NCBI RefSeq assembly: GCF_900103885.1
Contig: NZ_FNIM01000001.1
Location: 288,132 to 352,131, forward strand
Length of the DNA stretch: 64,000 nucleotides
Origin: Actinomyces ruminicola
GTDB lineage: Bacteria > Actinomycetota > Actinomycetes > Actinomycetales > Actinomycetaceae
Reading direction: 5' to 3'
In this document: piece after piece, positions 17,090 through 24,800 of the stretch
Position numbering within the stretch: position 1 is the stretch's first letter
How the letters are laid out: every line of letters starts with the position of its first letter
The notes under the pieces: model-generated
What the model was told of the DNA's origin: nothing
What the model saw: the letters and a program-made list of their open reading frames with translations, nothing else
Databases searched by the model: none
Program-made: the position numbers and the translations under genes

Positions 17090-17150
17090 ATCTACCGATT
17101 TCGGCACGTTACTTCTACCGATCTCGCCGGTGATTTCTACCGATCTCGGC
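17090..17150 (-). repeat. 23-bp repeat array C (three units, inverted)
   Basis: Reading the minus strand, GATCGGTAGAAATCACCG, GATCGGTAGAAGTAACG and AATCGGTAGATATGG follow at 22-23 base spacing (GATC/GATT on the plus strand at 17142, 17120 and 17097). The array lies just downstream of the ssb-like gene and mirrors array B on its other side. Confidence 0.85.
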
Positions 17151-17209
17151 GCGGGTGGGCGACGAGTGCAGCACCGCTGCTGCCGGGCCGCTGCCGAGCT
17201 ATTGCCGGG

Positions 17210-18700
17210 CTACTGCCGGGGCAGCTCCAACGCCTGGCGGAGCATCCGGTGCCGCGCCAGCACGGAGTCGGCGGGGCGGGTGAGGTCACGGGCGACCACC
17301 GAGACCAGACGCGCACGCACGGCCCGGGCGTACTCGTCGGCCTCTCGGCGGGCTCGGGAACGGCGGGCGAGCAGGGCGCTCGCCATCGCCACCAGTCCGA
17401 CCCCCGCTGCCGCCAGTGGAGCGACCAGACCGGTGCCGAAATCCTGCCCCTGCAACAGGGCGACTACCGTCCACACCACCCCGACCAGCGCGGCCAGCAC
17501 ACCGCCCCACCAGGCCAGTTCAATGACGGGGGCGCGGTGTCGGGGCAGTTGCACGCTGCCGACCGCCTCGGCCGTACGGGCCGCGAGCGCCTCGGGGGTG
17601 GCGACGACGTTCTCCACGCTGCGCAGCCACGCACCGGGCAGCCCCTCGGTGGTGCGGCGCAGCCAGGTGGTCTGGATGGAGGCGACGGCGTCGCGGGCGG
17701 GCGGGCCGGGCCGGGCCATGGCGCGCGGGAAGGTGTGGGCCAGGCCGGAGCGCACGGAGTCCTCCACCGCCTGGGCGCCGCAGGCGTGCACGAGCGTGGT
17801 CACGGCCGCGTCGGCGAGCTCGGGGCGGGTGACCACCGGCTGTGCGGCGGCCGCCGGACGCAGCTGCATGGCGATGTCGTCGAGCTGCGCGGATGCGGTG
17901 CGGGCGGCATTGGACTCGCGCGAGACCCGCTCCAGGAACAGCTCGCGCACGGCGGCGAGGTTGTCGCCGCGCACCGCGGAGACCGGCAGGACCTGCACGT
18001 CGCGCAGACCGTCGGCGTCCAGCAGGGCGCGTACATCCGCCAGCAGCGCGTCGGTGCCGCCCGCGGGCAGCGTGTCCACCTGGTTGACCAGGACGAGCAT
18101 GTCCTCCTGGCGGGCGCCGAGCCCCCTCAGATAGCCCTCGTGCAGGACCGCGTCGGCGTACTTCTGCGGATCAACTACCCACACCAGAATGTCGGCCAGC
18201 GGCACCAGCCGGTCCACCTGGAGGGCGTGCTCGGTGTTAACCGAGTCGTAGTCGGGAACGTCCAGCAGCACCAGGCCGGCAAAGGCGTCCTGATCGGTGG
18301 CGTCCAGGAGGGATTCGCGGCGGATGCGGCGGTCGTCGGCCACCTCGAGGAAGTCGAGCAGGGCCTCGGCATCGTCGCCCCAGGTGCAGGCGGTGGCGCG
18401 GGAGGTGGTGGGGCGGCGGGCGCCGACGTCGGCGAACTGCAGGCTGGTCAGGGCGTTGAACAGGGAGGACTTGCCCGAGCCGGTGCCGCCGAACAGGGAC
18501 ACCACCGTGTGATCCACTCCGAGGGCGAGCCGCTCGGAGACCTCGTCCAGGCGTTCCCGGGCGGGGATGGCCAGGGAGGCGGGGATCTCCATGGGGCAGT
18601 CGTCCAGGGCGGCGCGCAGGCGCTCCAGGCGCGCCTGCAGATGGGCGGCGTCGAGCACGTTGTTGTCCCCGGCGGGGGCGGCGGTCGGGTTTGTGGTCAT
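17210..18700 (-). CDS. Dynamin-like GTPase with C-terminal membrane anchor
   Basis: The 496-residue protein has a G domain with G1 GGTGSGKSS near residue 71, a G2-like threonine in RRPTTSRAT, G3 DVPDYDS and G4 NQVD, so GTP binding is clear. The C-terminal third contains two hydrophobic segments (WWGGVLAALVGVVWTVVALL and APLAAAGVGLVAMASALLA) followed by a basic stretch (RRSRARREADEYARA), suggesting insertion in the inner membrane. It overlaps the upstream GTPase gene by four bases (ATGA), so the two are co-translated. Paired membrane GTPases of this kind in actinobacteria recall DynA/DynB or YjdA/CrfC-type proteins in division or membrane repair; the assignment is inference. Confidence 0.85.
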   Translation of the reverse strand: MTTNPTAAPAGDNNVLDAAHLQARLERLRAALDDCPMEIPASLAIPARERLDEVSERLALGVDHTVVSLFGGTGSGKSSLFNALTSLQFADVGARRPTTSRATACTWGDDAEALLDFLEVADDRRIRRESLLDATDQDAFAGLVLLDVPDYDSVNTEHALQVDRLVPLADILVWVVDPQKYADAVLHEGYLRGLGARQEDMLVLVNQVDTLPAGGTDALLADVRALLDADGLRDVQVLPVSAVRGDNLAAVRELFLERVSRESNAARTASAQLDDIAMQLRPAAAAQPVVTRPELADAAVTTLVHACGAQAVEDSVRSGLAHTFPRAMARPGPPARDAVASIQTTWLRRTTEGLPGAWLRSVENVVATPEALAARTAEAVGSVQLPRHRAPVIELAWWGGVLAALVGVVWTVVALLQGQDFGTGLVAPLAAAGVGLVAMASALLARRSRARREADEYARAVRARLVSVVARDLTRPADSVLARHRMLRQALELPRQ

Positions 18701-20292
18701 GCGGAGGCTCCGGGGCGGGTGAACGGTGCGAGTTCGCCGGCGCGTAGTCGCAGCGCGGCGGCCAGGGCGGGATCGGGGGCCAGGGCGCGGGCGGCGCCGA
18801 CCGGGACGGCGGCGTCGAGCACCCCGGTCAGCACCTCAGTCAGGGAGTCCTTGGCCTCGATGATCGCCTGCCCCAGCCCCAGGCGCTCGGCGGCGGCGCG
18901 GGACCCCTCGATGCCGGCGGCGGCGGAGACCACCAGGTCACCGGTTCCCTGTGGGGTCAGGCCCTTGGGAGGGGCGGTGACATGGGCGGTCTGCTCCGCC
19001 GCCCACGCATCGACGACGACGGCAGCGTCGGCACCGGCGGGCAGAAGCTCCCGGCTGCGCGAGGCGGCACCGGCGGCCTGCCAGATGCGGGCGGCGTCGT
19101 CCTGCACAGAGACCAGGGCCGCTTCCAGACGGGAGACGATCGACTCGCGGGCGTCGGCGGCGAGCGTCTCCAGGGCGGCGGCGCGCGCCTTGCCGGTGCG
19201 GCCGAACCAGCCGGAGCGGAGTTTGCCTCCCTGGGCGAGCGGGGCCAGCGGACCGCCGGAGGAGGCGAGCGTGACCCAGCGGGTGGTGGGAGCGCCCTGG
19301 CCGCAGGTGCCGCGGGCGACGTCGGCGCGCAGATCGGCACTGGGAGCCTCCAGGAGCCTGCGGGAGGCCGCTTCCAGCCGGGTGGCGGCGTCGTCCTGGG
19401 CGTCGACGCCGTCGGCGAGGGTGATCAGGTCGGCGCGCAGGCCGGTCCAAAGTCCGCGGCCGGTGCGGCGCACGAGTCCGGCGGCCCGGTGTCGACCGGC
19501 CAGCAGGCGCAGCCAGTCGCGCAGCTCGCCGACGGAGGCGTCCGGCAGCAGCCCCTCGTGGGGGCCGGCGTCGGGGACCACGAAGAAGGGGGACTCGGCC
19601 AGGCCGAGTGCGTCCAGGCGCCCGATCAGGTCGCGGCGCACCTCCGGCAGCACGGTGGCGGGCACCCGGTTCAGCACGACGCCGATGGGCGTCTCCCGCC
19701 CGGCCGCCTCCTCCAGGGAGGCCCAGGGGGTGTGGTCGCCGTAGCGGGCCGCGGTGGTGATGAACAGCCACAGGTCGGCGGCCTCCAGCAGCCGGGAGGC
19801 AAGCACCCGGTTGCTCTCCTGCACGGAATCCAGGTCGGAGGCGTCCACGAGGGCCAGCCCGGCGGGGACGGCCGCGGAGGCGACGGTCAGGCACACCGAG
19901 GCGATCGGGTGGTCGTCAAGGGCGTCACGGTCCTCGGGGTTGACCACGAGGACCGGCGTGCGCGTGGTGGGACGCAGGACCCCGGCGTCGGATACCTCCT
20001 GACCGAGCACGGAATTGACCAGGGTGGACTTGCCGGCGCCGGTGGAGCCGCCGACGACGACGATCGCCGGAATGTCGGCGTCGGCCAGCCTGGGCAGGAC
20101 GTGGTCGCGGATCTGGGCTACCAGGCCGGAGCGCAGGCGTCGGGCGTCCTCGACGCCGTCCGCGTTGAGGCTGAGATCGAGGTTCTCCAGGTCCCCCACG
20201 GTGTCGGTGAGGACGTCGATGAGCTGCGCGCGGCTGAGCGCAGAGACGGGGACGTCTTCTCCGGCGGGCAGCGGGGAGGCAATTGAGGCCAT
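18697..20292 (-). CDS. Dynamin-like GTPase, partner of the downstream GTPase
   Basis: The 531-residue protein has G1 GGSTGAGKSTLVN near residue 80, the switch region GVLRPTTRTPVLVVN, a G3-like segment LALVDASDLDSV (D-x-x-D in place of DxxG) and a G4-like VLNRVP. Long helical regions follow. No strong transmembrane segment is seen, so it is probably the soluble partner of the membrane-anchored GTPase with which it overlaps by four bases. The departure from canonical G3 and G4 motifs suggests slow or unusual nucleotide hydrolysis. ATG at 20292 follows a short untranslated region. Function unproven; a membrane-remodelling pair is the leading idea. Confidence 0.82.
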   Translation of the reverse strand: MASIASPLPAGEDVPVSALSRAQLIDVLTDTVGDLENLDLSLNADGVEDARRLRSGLVAQIRDHVLPRLADADIPAIVVVGGSTGAGKSTLVNSVLGQEVSDAGVLRPTTRTPVLVVNPEDRDALDDHPIASVCLTVASAAVPAGLALVDASDLDSVQESNRVLASRLLEAADLWLFITTAARYGDHTPWASLEEAAGRETPIGVVLNRVPATVLPEVRRDLIGRLDALGLAESPFFVVPDAGPHEGLLPDASVGELRDWLRLLAGRHRAAGLVRRTGRGLWTGLRADLITLADGVDAQDDAATRLEAASRRLLEAPSADLRADVARGTCGQGAPTTRWVTLASSGGPLAPLAQGGKLRSGWFGRTGKARAAALETLAADARESIVSRLEAALVSVQDDAARIWQAAGAASRSRELLPAGADAAVVVDAWAAEQTAHVTAPPKGLTPQGTGDLVVSAAAGIEGSRAAAERLGLGQAIIEAKDSLTEVLTGVLDAAVPVGAARALAPDPALAAALRLRAGELAPFTRPGASA

Positions 20293-20441
20293 GGTCCAAC
20301 CTTAGGCGGAAGGCGGTGCGCAGCCGGTATTGACCCGCCCTCACCGCCCTAAGGCGGTCATGAGGAGGCCGGGCACGCAAGCGCGCCCCCGGACGTCCGC
20401 ACGGTCGTTCCGGGCTGCCCGGAGAGTTGCACCGGGGCGGG

Positions 20442-23084
20442 TCAGCGGCGGTCGCGGCGGGCCAGGCCGATGTAGCAGGCCAGGAGGCAGACCAGCCCGA
20501 TGGCGGACAGGGCGGCGAGGTCGACTCCCCACTGGGAGATGGTGTGCTCCCACAGGTCCTCGGCACGGCCGGGCAGGATCTCATTCATCTGCACGGTGGA
20601 GGCGGCCATGGCGTAGCCCCAGCGGGCGGGGACGAACCAGGCCAGCTGCTCGAACACGGCCCGCCCGGCGATGGGGATCACGCCGCCGGCCAGCACCAGC
20701 TGCGCCATGATGGTGACCACCAGCACCGGCATGACCTGCTCGGAGGAGGAGACAAAGGCGGAGACCGCCAGCCCCAGCAGACCGGAGACGAAGGCCACCG
20801 CCCAGCAGCAGGCGGCCAGCTCCAGGCCCGGGGCACCCAGCAGGACGGCGTCGGTGGGGGCCTGGTTCAGTGTCAGCGCAATCCCAACCATGATGGCGGT
20901 CTGCACCGTGACGATCAGGGCCAGTACCAGCGCCTTGGCCGCCAGGTATGAGCCCGCCCGCAGGCCCACGGCCTTCTCCCGCAGGTAGACGTCCCGCTCC
21001 CCCACCAACTCGCGGACGGTGGCGGCCATGCCGGAGAAGGCGGCACCGGTGATGAGAATGACCAGCAGTTCAAGGGCCTGCATGGAGTAGTTCACGCACG
21101 GCTGCTCGGCCGTCGGCTCGGGCAGGTCGGGGACGGCGAAGCCGTCGGCACCGGTTATGGCCTTAGTCAGCAAGCCGATTATCGCGGGCAGCGCCAGCAT
21201 GAAAAGCAAGTAGGAGGGGTCGGCGGCGATGATCCGCAGGTGGCGGCGCACCAGGGTGGACACCTGCCGCAGGGCGGTCTGCTGCGGCGCCTGCCGGGCA
21301 GCGACGTCGGCGGACGTGGTGAGCCTGCGGCCGTCGCCGCGGCGAGTGGAGGGGACGGTGGCCTCCAGGTGGGCGCGCAGCTCGGCGGCGTGGTTGCGGA
21401 TCAGGGCGTAAACATCGGCGAAGCCGTCAATCGACACCGGGTCCGGGAAGCCACCGCGCGGCGGATTGACCACCAGCCGCCCGGCCCGCCCGAACTCGGC
21501 CAGGCGGCCCCGGAAGTAGCCGATCACCTCACGGGGCGCCCCGAAGTACACCGGAGTACCGCCCGCGGCCAGGATGAGGACCTTGTCCGCACGGTCGATG
21601 TGGTTCTCGTTGTGGGTGACCACCACCACGGTGCGGCCGGCATCCCCGGGGCGGGTGCCGTGGGCGAGGGAGGCCAGCAGGTCCATCACGTCCCGGTCCA
21701 GCTGCGGGTCCAGGCCGGAGGTGGGCTCGTCCAGGAACAGCAGGGAGGGGCGCGTGAGCAGCTCGATGGCGGTGGACACGCGCTTGCGCTGCCCGCCGGA
21801 GAGCTGCTTGACCTTCTTGTCCACGTGCTCGGACAGGTCCAGGTCCTCCAGGACCTCGCTGATGCGGGCGCGCCGCTCGGCCTTGGTCACGTCCTTGGCG
21901 AAGCGCAGCTCGGCCGCGTACTCCAGGGTCTGGCGCACGGTCAGGGCGGCGTGGACCACGTCGTTCTGCGGCACCACCCCGATCTTGTTGCGCATGACCG
22001 GGTAGTGCTCGTACACGTCCAGCCCGTCGAACAGCACCTGCCCCCGCTGGGCCTTCTGCTCCCCGGTCAGGGCCTTGAGCAGCGTGGACTTCCCCGCGCC
22101 CGAGGGGCCGACCACCGCCAGCAGCTCATTGCCCGGCAGGGCGAAGGAGACGCCGTCGAGCAGGGTCAGCTTGCCGTCGTTGACGGAGAAGGTCAGATCG
22201 CGGCCCACCAGCTCCCCGGCGGCCGTAGCCACCTGCACCTCACAGGTGCCGTCAGGGCTGATGACCACGAAGGTCGAGCCCATGCCGAAGGTGGTCGGCC
22301 GGGTGACCGTGTAGCTCTGCACGCGCTGCTGCCCCACGAAAACGCCGTTGGTGGAGCGCAGGTCCGTCACCACAATGCCCTGCGGGGTCAAGTCCACACG
22401 CGCGTGATGGCCGGACACGCGCGGATCGTCCAGGCGCAGGCTGGCGTCCGGGGCGCGGCCGATGGTGCCGGAGGAGGTGATGGTCACCTTGGCGACGGTT
22501 CGACGTCGCCCGGCGGGGAAGTCGCCGGTGCCGGCGGAGCCGACCGATCGGGGCGGCCCGGGAGGCGTTGGAGGGCCAGCAACCGTGGCAGCGGAAGAGG
22601 CCGGGGCAGCGCCGGTGGCGGTGGCCGACGCCGCCGAGCCGGTGGCGATGCCATAGCCGACCGGGGCGGGCGCCGGGGTCTGGTAGCCGTAGGCCACGGG
22701 CGCGTACTGCTGTGTCTTGGATGCGGGGGCGGCAGGCGCCGTCCCGGAAGCCGACGCGGGGGCGGAAGCGGTCGGCGTCGTCGGCATGAAGTCAATGCCG
22801 GGGCCGGAGCTGTTGGCCAGATAGACGCGGGTGGGACCGGCGATGAGGGCGCGGCGGGTGTCCTGGCCTGCCACCACCATGCCGTTGGTGCGGGAGATGC
22901 ACTCGACCACCCAGCCCTCCGGCGTCGGCGTCACCCGCAGGTGCTCGCCGGAGACGACATTGGAGGTGGACACCACCACGTCGCAGGTGGGCCGTCTGCC
23001 TACGGTGAAGGCGGCGGTGAAGACGCGCGGCTGTTCGTAGGCGGGGGCGTTGGTCAAGCGAACCGCGAGCGCTGTTGTTGGCAC
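20442..23084 (-). CDS. FHA-FHA-ABC exporter (ABCG-type half transporter, Rv1747-like)
   Basis: The 880-residue protein has, in order: FHA domain 1 (about residues 22-95, VGRRPTCDVVVSTSNVVSGEH), a Pro/Ala/Thr-rich linker with many possible phosphorylation sites (about 100-195), FHA domain 2 (about 205-275, IGRAPDASLRLDDPRVSGHH and STNGVFV), an ABC ATPase with Walker A GPSGAGKST near 325, signature LSGGQRKR and Walker B LLFLDEPTSGLD, and an ABC2-type membrane domain with about six helices from 620. This architecture and length match mycobacterial Rv1747, which is controlled by Ser/Thr kinases through its FHA domains and exports cell-envelope lipids. GTG at 23084 follows AAGGA. The cargo here is unknown; kinase control is inferred from the FHA domains. 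Confidence 0.93.
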   Translation of the reverse strand: MPTTALAVRLTNAPAYEQPRVFTAAFTVGRRPTCDVVVSTSNVVSGEHLRVTPTPEGWVVECISRTNGMVVAGQDTRRALIAGPTRVYLANSSGPGIDFMPTTPTASAPASASGTAPAAPASKTQQYAPVAYGYQTPAPAPVGYGIATGSAASATATGAAPASSAATVAGPPTPPGPPRSVGSAGTGDFPAGRRRTVAKVTITSSGTIGRAPDASLRLDDPRVSGHHARVDLTPQGIVVTDLRSTNGVFVGQQRVQSYTVTRPTTFGMGSTFVVISPDGTCEVQVATAAGELVGRDLTFSVNDGKLTLLDGVSFALPGNELLAVVGPSGAGKSTLLKALTGEQKAQRGQVLFDGLDVYEHYPVMRNKIGVVPQNDVVHAALTVRQTLEYAAELRFAKDVTKAERRARISEVLEDLDLSEHVDKKVKQLSGGQRKRVSTAIELLTRPSLLFLDEPTSGLDPQLDRDVMDLLASLAHGTRPGDAGRTVVVVTHNENHIDRADKVLILAAGGTPVYFGAPREVIGYFRGRLAEFGRAGRLVVNPPRGGFPDPVSIDGFADVYALIRNHAAELRAHLEATVPSTRRGDGRRLTTSADVAARQAPQQTALRQVSTLVRRHLRIIAADPSYLLFMLALPAIIGLLTKAITGADGFAVPDLPEPTAEQPCVNYSMQALELLVILITGAAFSGMAATVRELVGERDVYLREKAVGLRAGSYLAAKALVLALIVTVQTAIMVGIALTLNQAPTDAVLLGAPGLELAACCWAVAFVSGLLGLAVSAFVSSSEQVMPVLVVTIMAQLVLAGGVIPIAGRAVFEQLAWFVPARWGYAMAASTVQMNEILPGRAEDLWEHTISQWGVDLAALSAIGLVCLLACYIGLARRDRR

Positions 23085-23223
23085 GGGGGTCCTTCCGGGA
23101 TCGTGGGGCGAAAGCTCACCAGCTTGGCCGAAACGATACCTTCATTGCCCGGTGGCGGGCCGCGATTCCCGGGGCGCCCCGAGTGTGAACTCATGCCGAT
23201 CGTGACGTACGCTGACCCGGCAA

Positions 23224-23299
23224 GCCTCCGTAGCTCAATGGATAGAGCATCGGCCTTCTAATCCGCAGGTTCCCGGTTCGAGTCCGGGCGGGGGCACCA
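23224..23299 (+). tRNA. tRNA-Arg (anticodon TCT)
   Basis: The cloverleaf folds with acceptor GCCTCCG/CGGGGGC, D arm around TAGCTCAATGGATAGAGCA, anticodon loop CTTCTAA giving TCT, and T arm CCCGGTTCGAGTCCGGG. CCA is encoded at 23297-23299. It reads AGA and AGG codons, rare in this GC-rich genome. Confidence 0.96.
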
Positions 23300-23431
23300 C
23301 AAACCGCGGAATCACGCGACCCGTCGCCTCCCCGAACACGGCCCTGGGGGACGTCGCCGCCCGCTGGCTACCGCCTCTCCCCTCGTGGGCACTGGCCCCG
23401 GCTCGTGCCCCCGGGTCTAGACTCGGCGACC

Positions 23432-24064
23432 GTGAGTCGACAGATAACTACCGCCGATCCCCTGGTGTGGATCGACTGCGAGATGACGGGCCTGGACCTG
23501 GAGAGGGACGCACTGATCGAGGTGGCCGTGATCGTCACCGACTACGAGCTCAAGCCGCTGGACGAGGGCATCGACGTCCTGATCAGGCCCCCGGCCGCCG
23601 CCCTGGAGCAGATGGGCGACTACGTGCGCGAGATGCACACCAGCTCCGGCCTGCTGGAGGAGCTCCAGGAGGGGCTGACGCTGGAAGCAGCCGGCCGCAC
23701 CGTCCTGGAGTACGTGAAGTCCCTGGTGCCGGAGGCCGGCTCCGCGCAGCTGGCCGGCAACTCGGTGGGCACCGACAAGGCCTTCCTGGCACGCGACATG
23801 CCGGAGCTCATCGACTACCTGCACTACCGGATCGTGGACGTCTCCTCCATCAAGGAGGTCGCCAAGCGCTGGTTCCCGCGCACCTTCTTCCACGCCCCGG
23901 AGAAGCAGGGCGGCCACCGCGCGCTGGCGGACATCCTGGAGTCGATCGACGAGCTGCGCTACTACCGCGCGGTGCTGTTCCCCAAGGACGAGGGCCCCAC
24001 GAGCGAGGAGTGCCAGGCGGCCGCCGCCGAGATCGTCGCGCACCCGACGGCGGAGCTGCTCTGA
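23432..24064 (+). CDS. orn: Oligoribonuclease
   Basis: The 210-residue protein from GTG 23432 (VSRQITTADPLVWIDCEMTG) is a DEDDh exonuclease. Catalytic acidic residues are visible in WIDCEMTGLD, in GNSVGTDKAFLARD and in HRALADILESI, the last holding the active-site His. WFPRTFFHAPEKQGGHRAL is specific to Orn. It degrades two- to five-nucleotide RNAs, including pGpG from cyclic-di-GMP turnover, to mononucleotides. An in-frame GTG nine codons upstream exists, but conservation starts at the chosen codon. It lies between two tRNA genes. Confidence 0.97.
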   Translation: MSRQITTADPLVWIDCEMTGLDLERDALIEVAVIVTDYELKPLDEGIDVLIRPPAAALEQMGDYVREMHTSSGLLEELQEGLTLEAAGRTVLEYVKSLVPEAGSAQLAGNSVGTDKAFLARDMPELIDYLHYRIVDVSSIKEVAKRWFPRTFFHAPEKQGGHRALADILESIDELRYYRAVLFPKDEGPTSEECQAAAAEIVAHPTAELL

Positions 24065-24268
24065 CGACGTCGGCTCTCCCGGCTTCTCGCCGCCGGCGGA
24101 CGGCGGCGCCCCCGCGTCGCCAGGGCCACTACCCCGACGACGGCACCCATCCCCGGGCGCTTGCGCTCGCTGCCCTGCCGCGAGGGTGACGCAGTACACG
24201 GAGCCTGGATTGGTGCCAGCACGGGCTAGCCGATAAAGTACCGACTCGGTGCGACGCCGTCGCCCGAT

Positions 24269-24345
24269 GGTGGCTGTAGCTCAGTCGGTAGAGCGCCTGG
24301 TTGTGGTCCAGGAGGTCGCGGGTTCAAGCCCCGTCAGCCACCCCA
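24269..24345 (+). tRNA. tRNA-His (anticodon GTG)
   Basis: The acceptor stem GTGGCTG/CAGCCAC is preceded by an extra G (24269), opposite discriminator C at 24342, the special G-1:C73 pair of tRNA-His. The anticodon loop TTGTGGT gives GTG. The T arm is CGGGTTCAAGCCCCG-like, and CCA is encoded at 24343-24345. Confidence 0.96.
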
Positions 24346-24351
24346 CGATTC

Positions 24352-24387
24352 CCCCGGCATTCCAACGTATGCCGGGGTTTTCTTTTT
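24352..24387 (+). terminator. Rho-independent terminator after tRNA-His
   Basis: CCCCGGCAT (24352-24360) pairs perfectly with ATGCCGGGG (24369-24377), followed by TTTTCTTTTTT. This is the clearest intrinsic terminator in the window. Confidence 0.9.
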
Positions 24388-24800
24388 TCGATCCGTGCCG
24401 GGTCGACGCATGCGCCGACCCCGCCCGCGCCCGCAAGCTATCAAAATCGATGACAAAGGCACCCAGTGCAACGCGCAGCGTTTTCCTGCTCTTCCGGCTT
24501 GAGGGTGTGTTGTCTGGCGCGCGCGTGGGTCGAGTGCTGCTCTGCCCACCTGCGGTAGGCCGACCGGCAGAGGCAATCGCCGCCGCACATCCCGATGGGC
24601 GGAGGCCTGAAAAGTGTCCAGATTCGGGACAAACGGTGCAGGCAGCGTCCCAGGCCACGACCAAAACGTTGGAATCATGCGGTTTACGAAGCTCGTCGAA
24701 CGGGCGCGAATGACGTTTGTAATCGATTAGGACAGTCTGGCCGACGCCCCGCGGGCCGACTCCCGACCGACCCCGCGGGCCGACGGATTCCTGCGCGCGC
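24388..24800. other. 413-bp intergenic region with no recognised gene
   Basis: Between the tRNA-His terminator and the 3' end of cimA I see no convincing coding frame or RNA. A 14-base direct repeat CCCCGCGGGCCGAC (about 24748 and 24771) near the cimA stop may be part of its termination region. Confidence 0.5.

Noticed and set aside
17042..19744. A 900-codon plus-strand open frame
   Set aside because: It is antisense to the two GTPase genes, has the Gly/Ala/Arg/Ser-rich composition of a GC-rich shadow frame, and no start signal or domain. The minus-strand genes have clear motifs.
21240..23261. A 673-codon plus-strand open frame
   Set aside because: It is the antisense shadow of the FHA-ABC gene and runs into the tRNA-Arg gene.
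24388..24800. A small RNA or T-box leader in the gap before cimA
   Set aside because: The gap lies downstream of cimA, not at its 5' end, and no T-box or specifier-loop sequence was seen.
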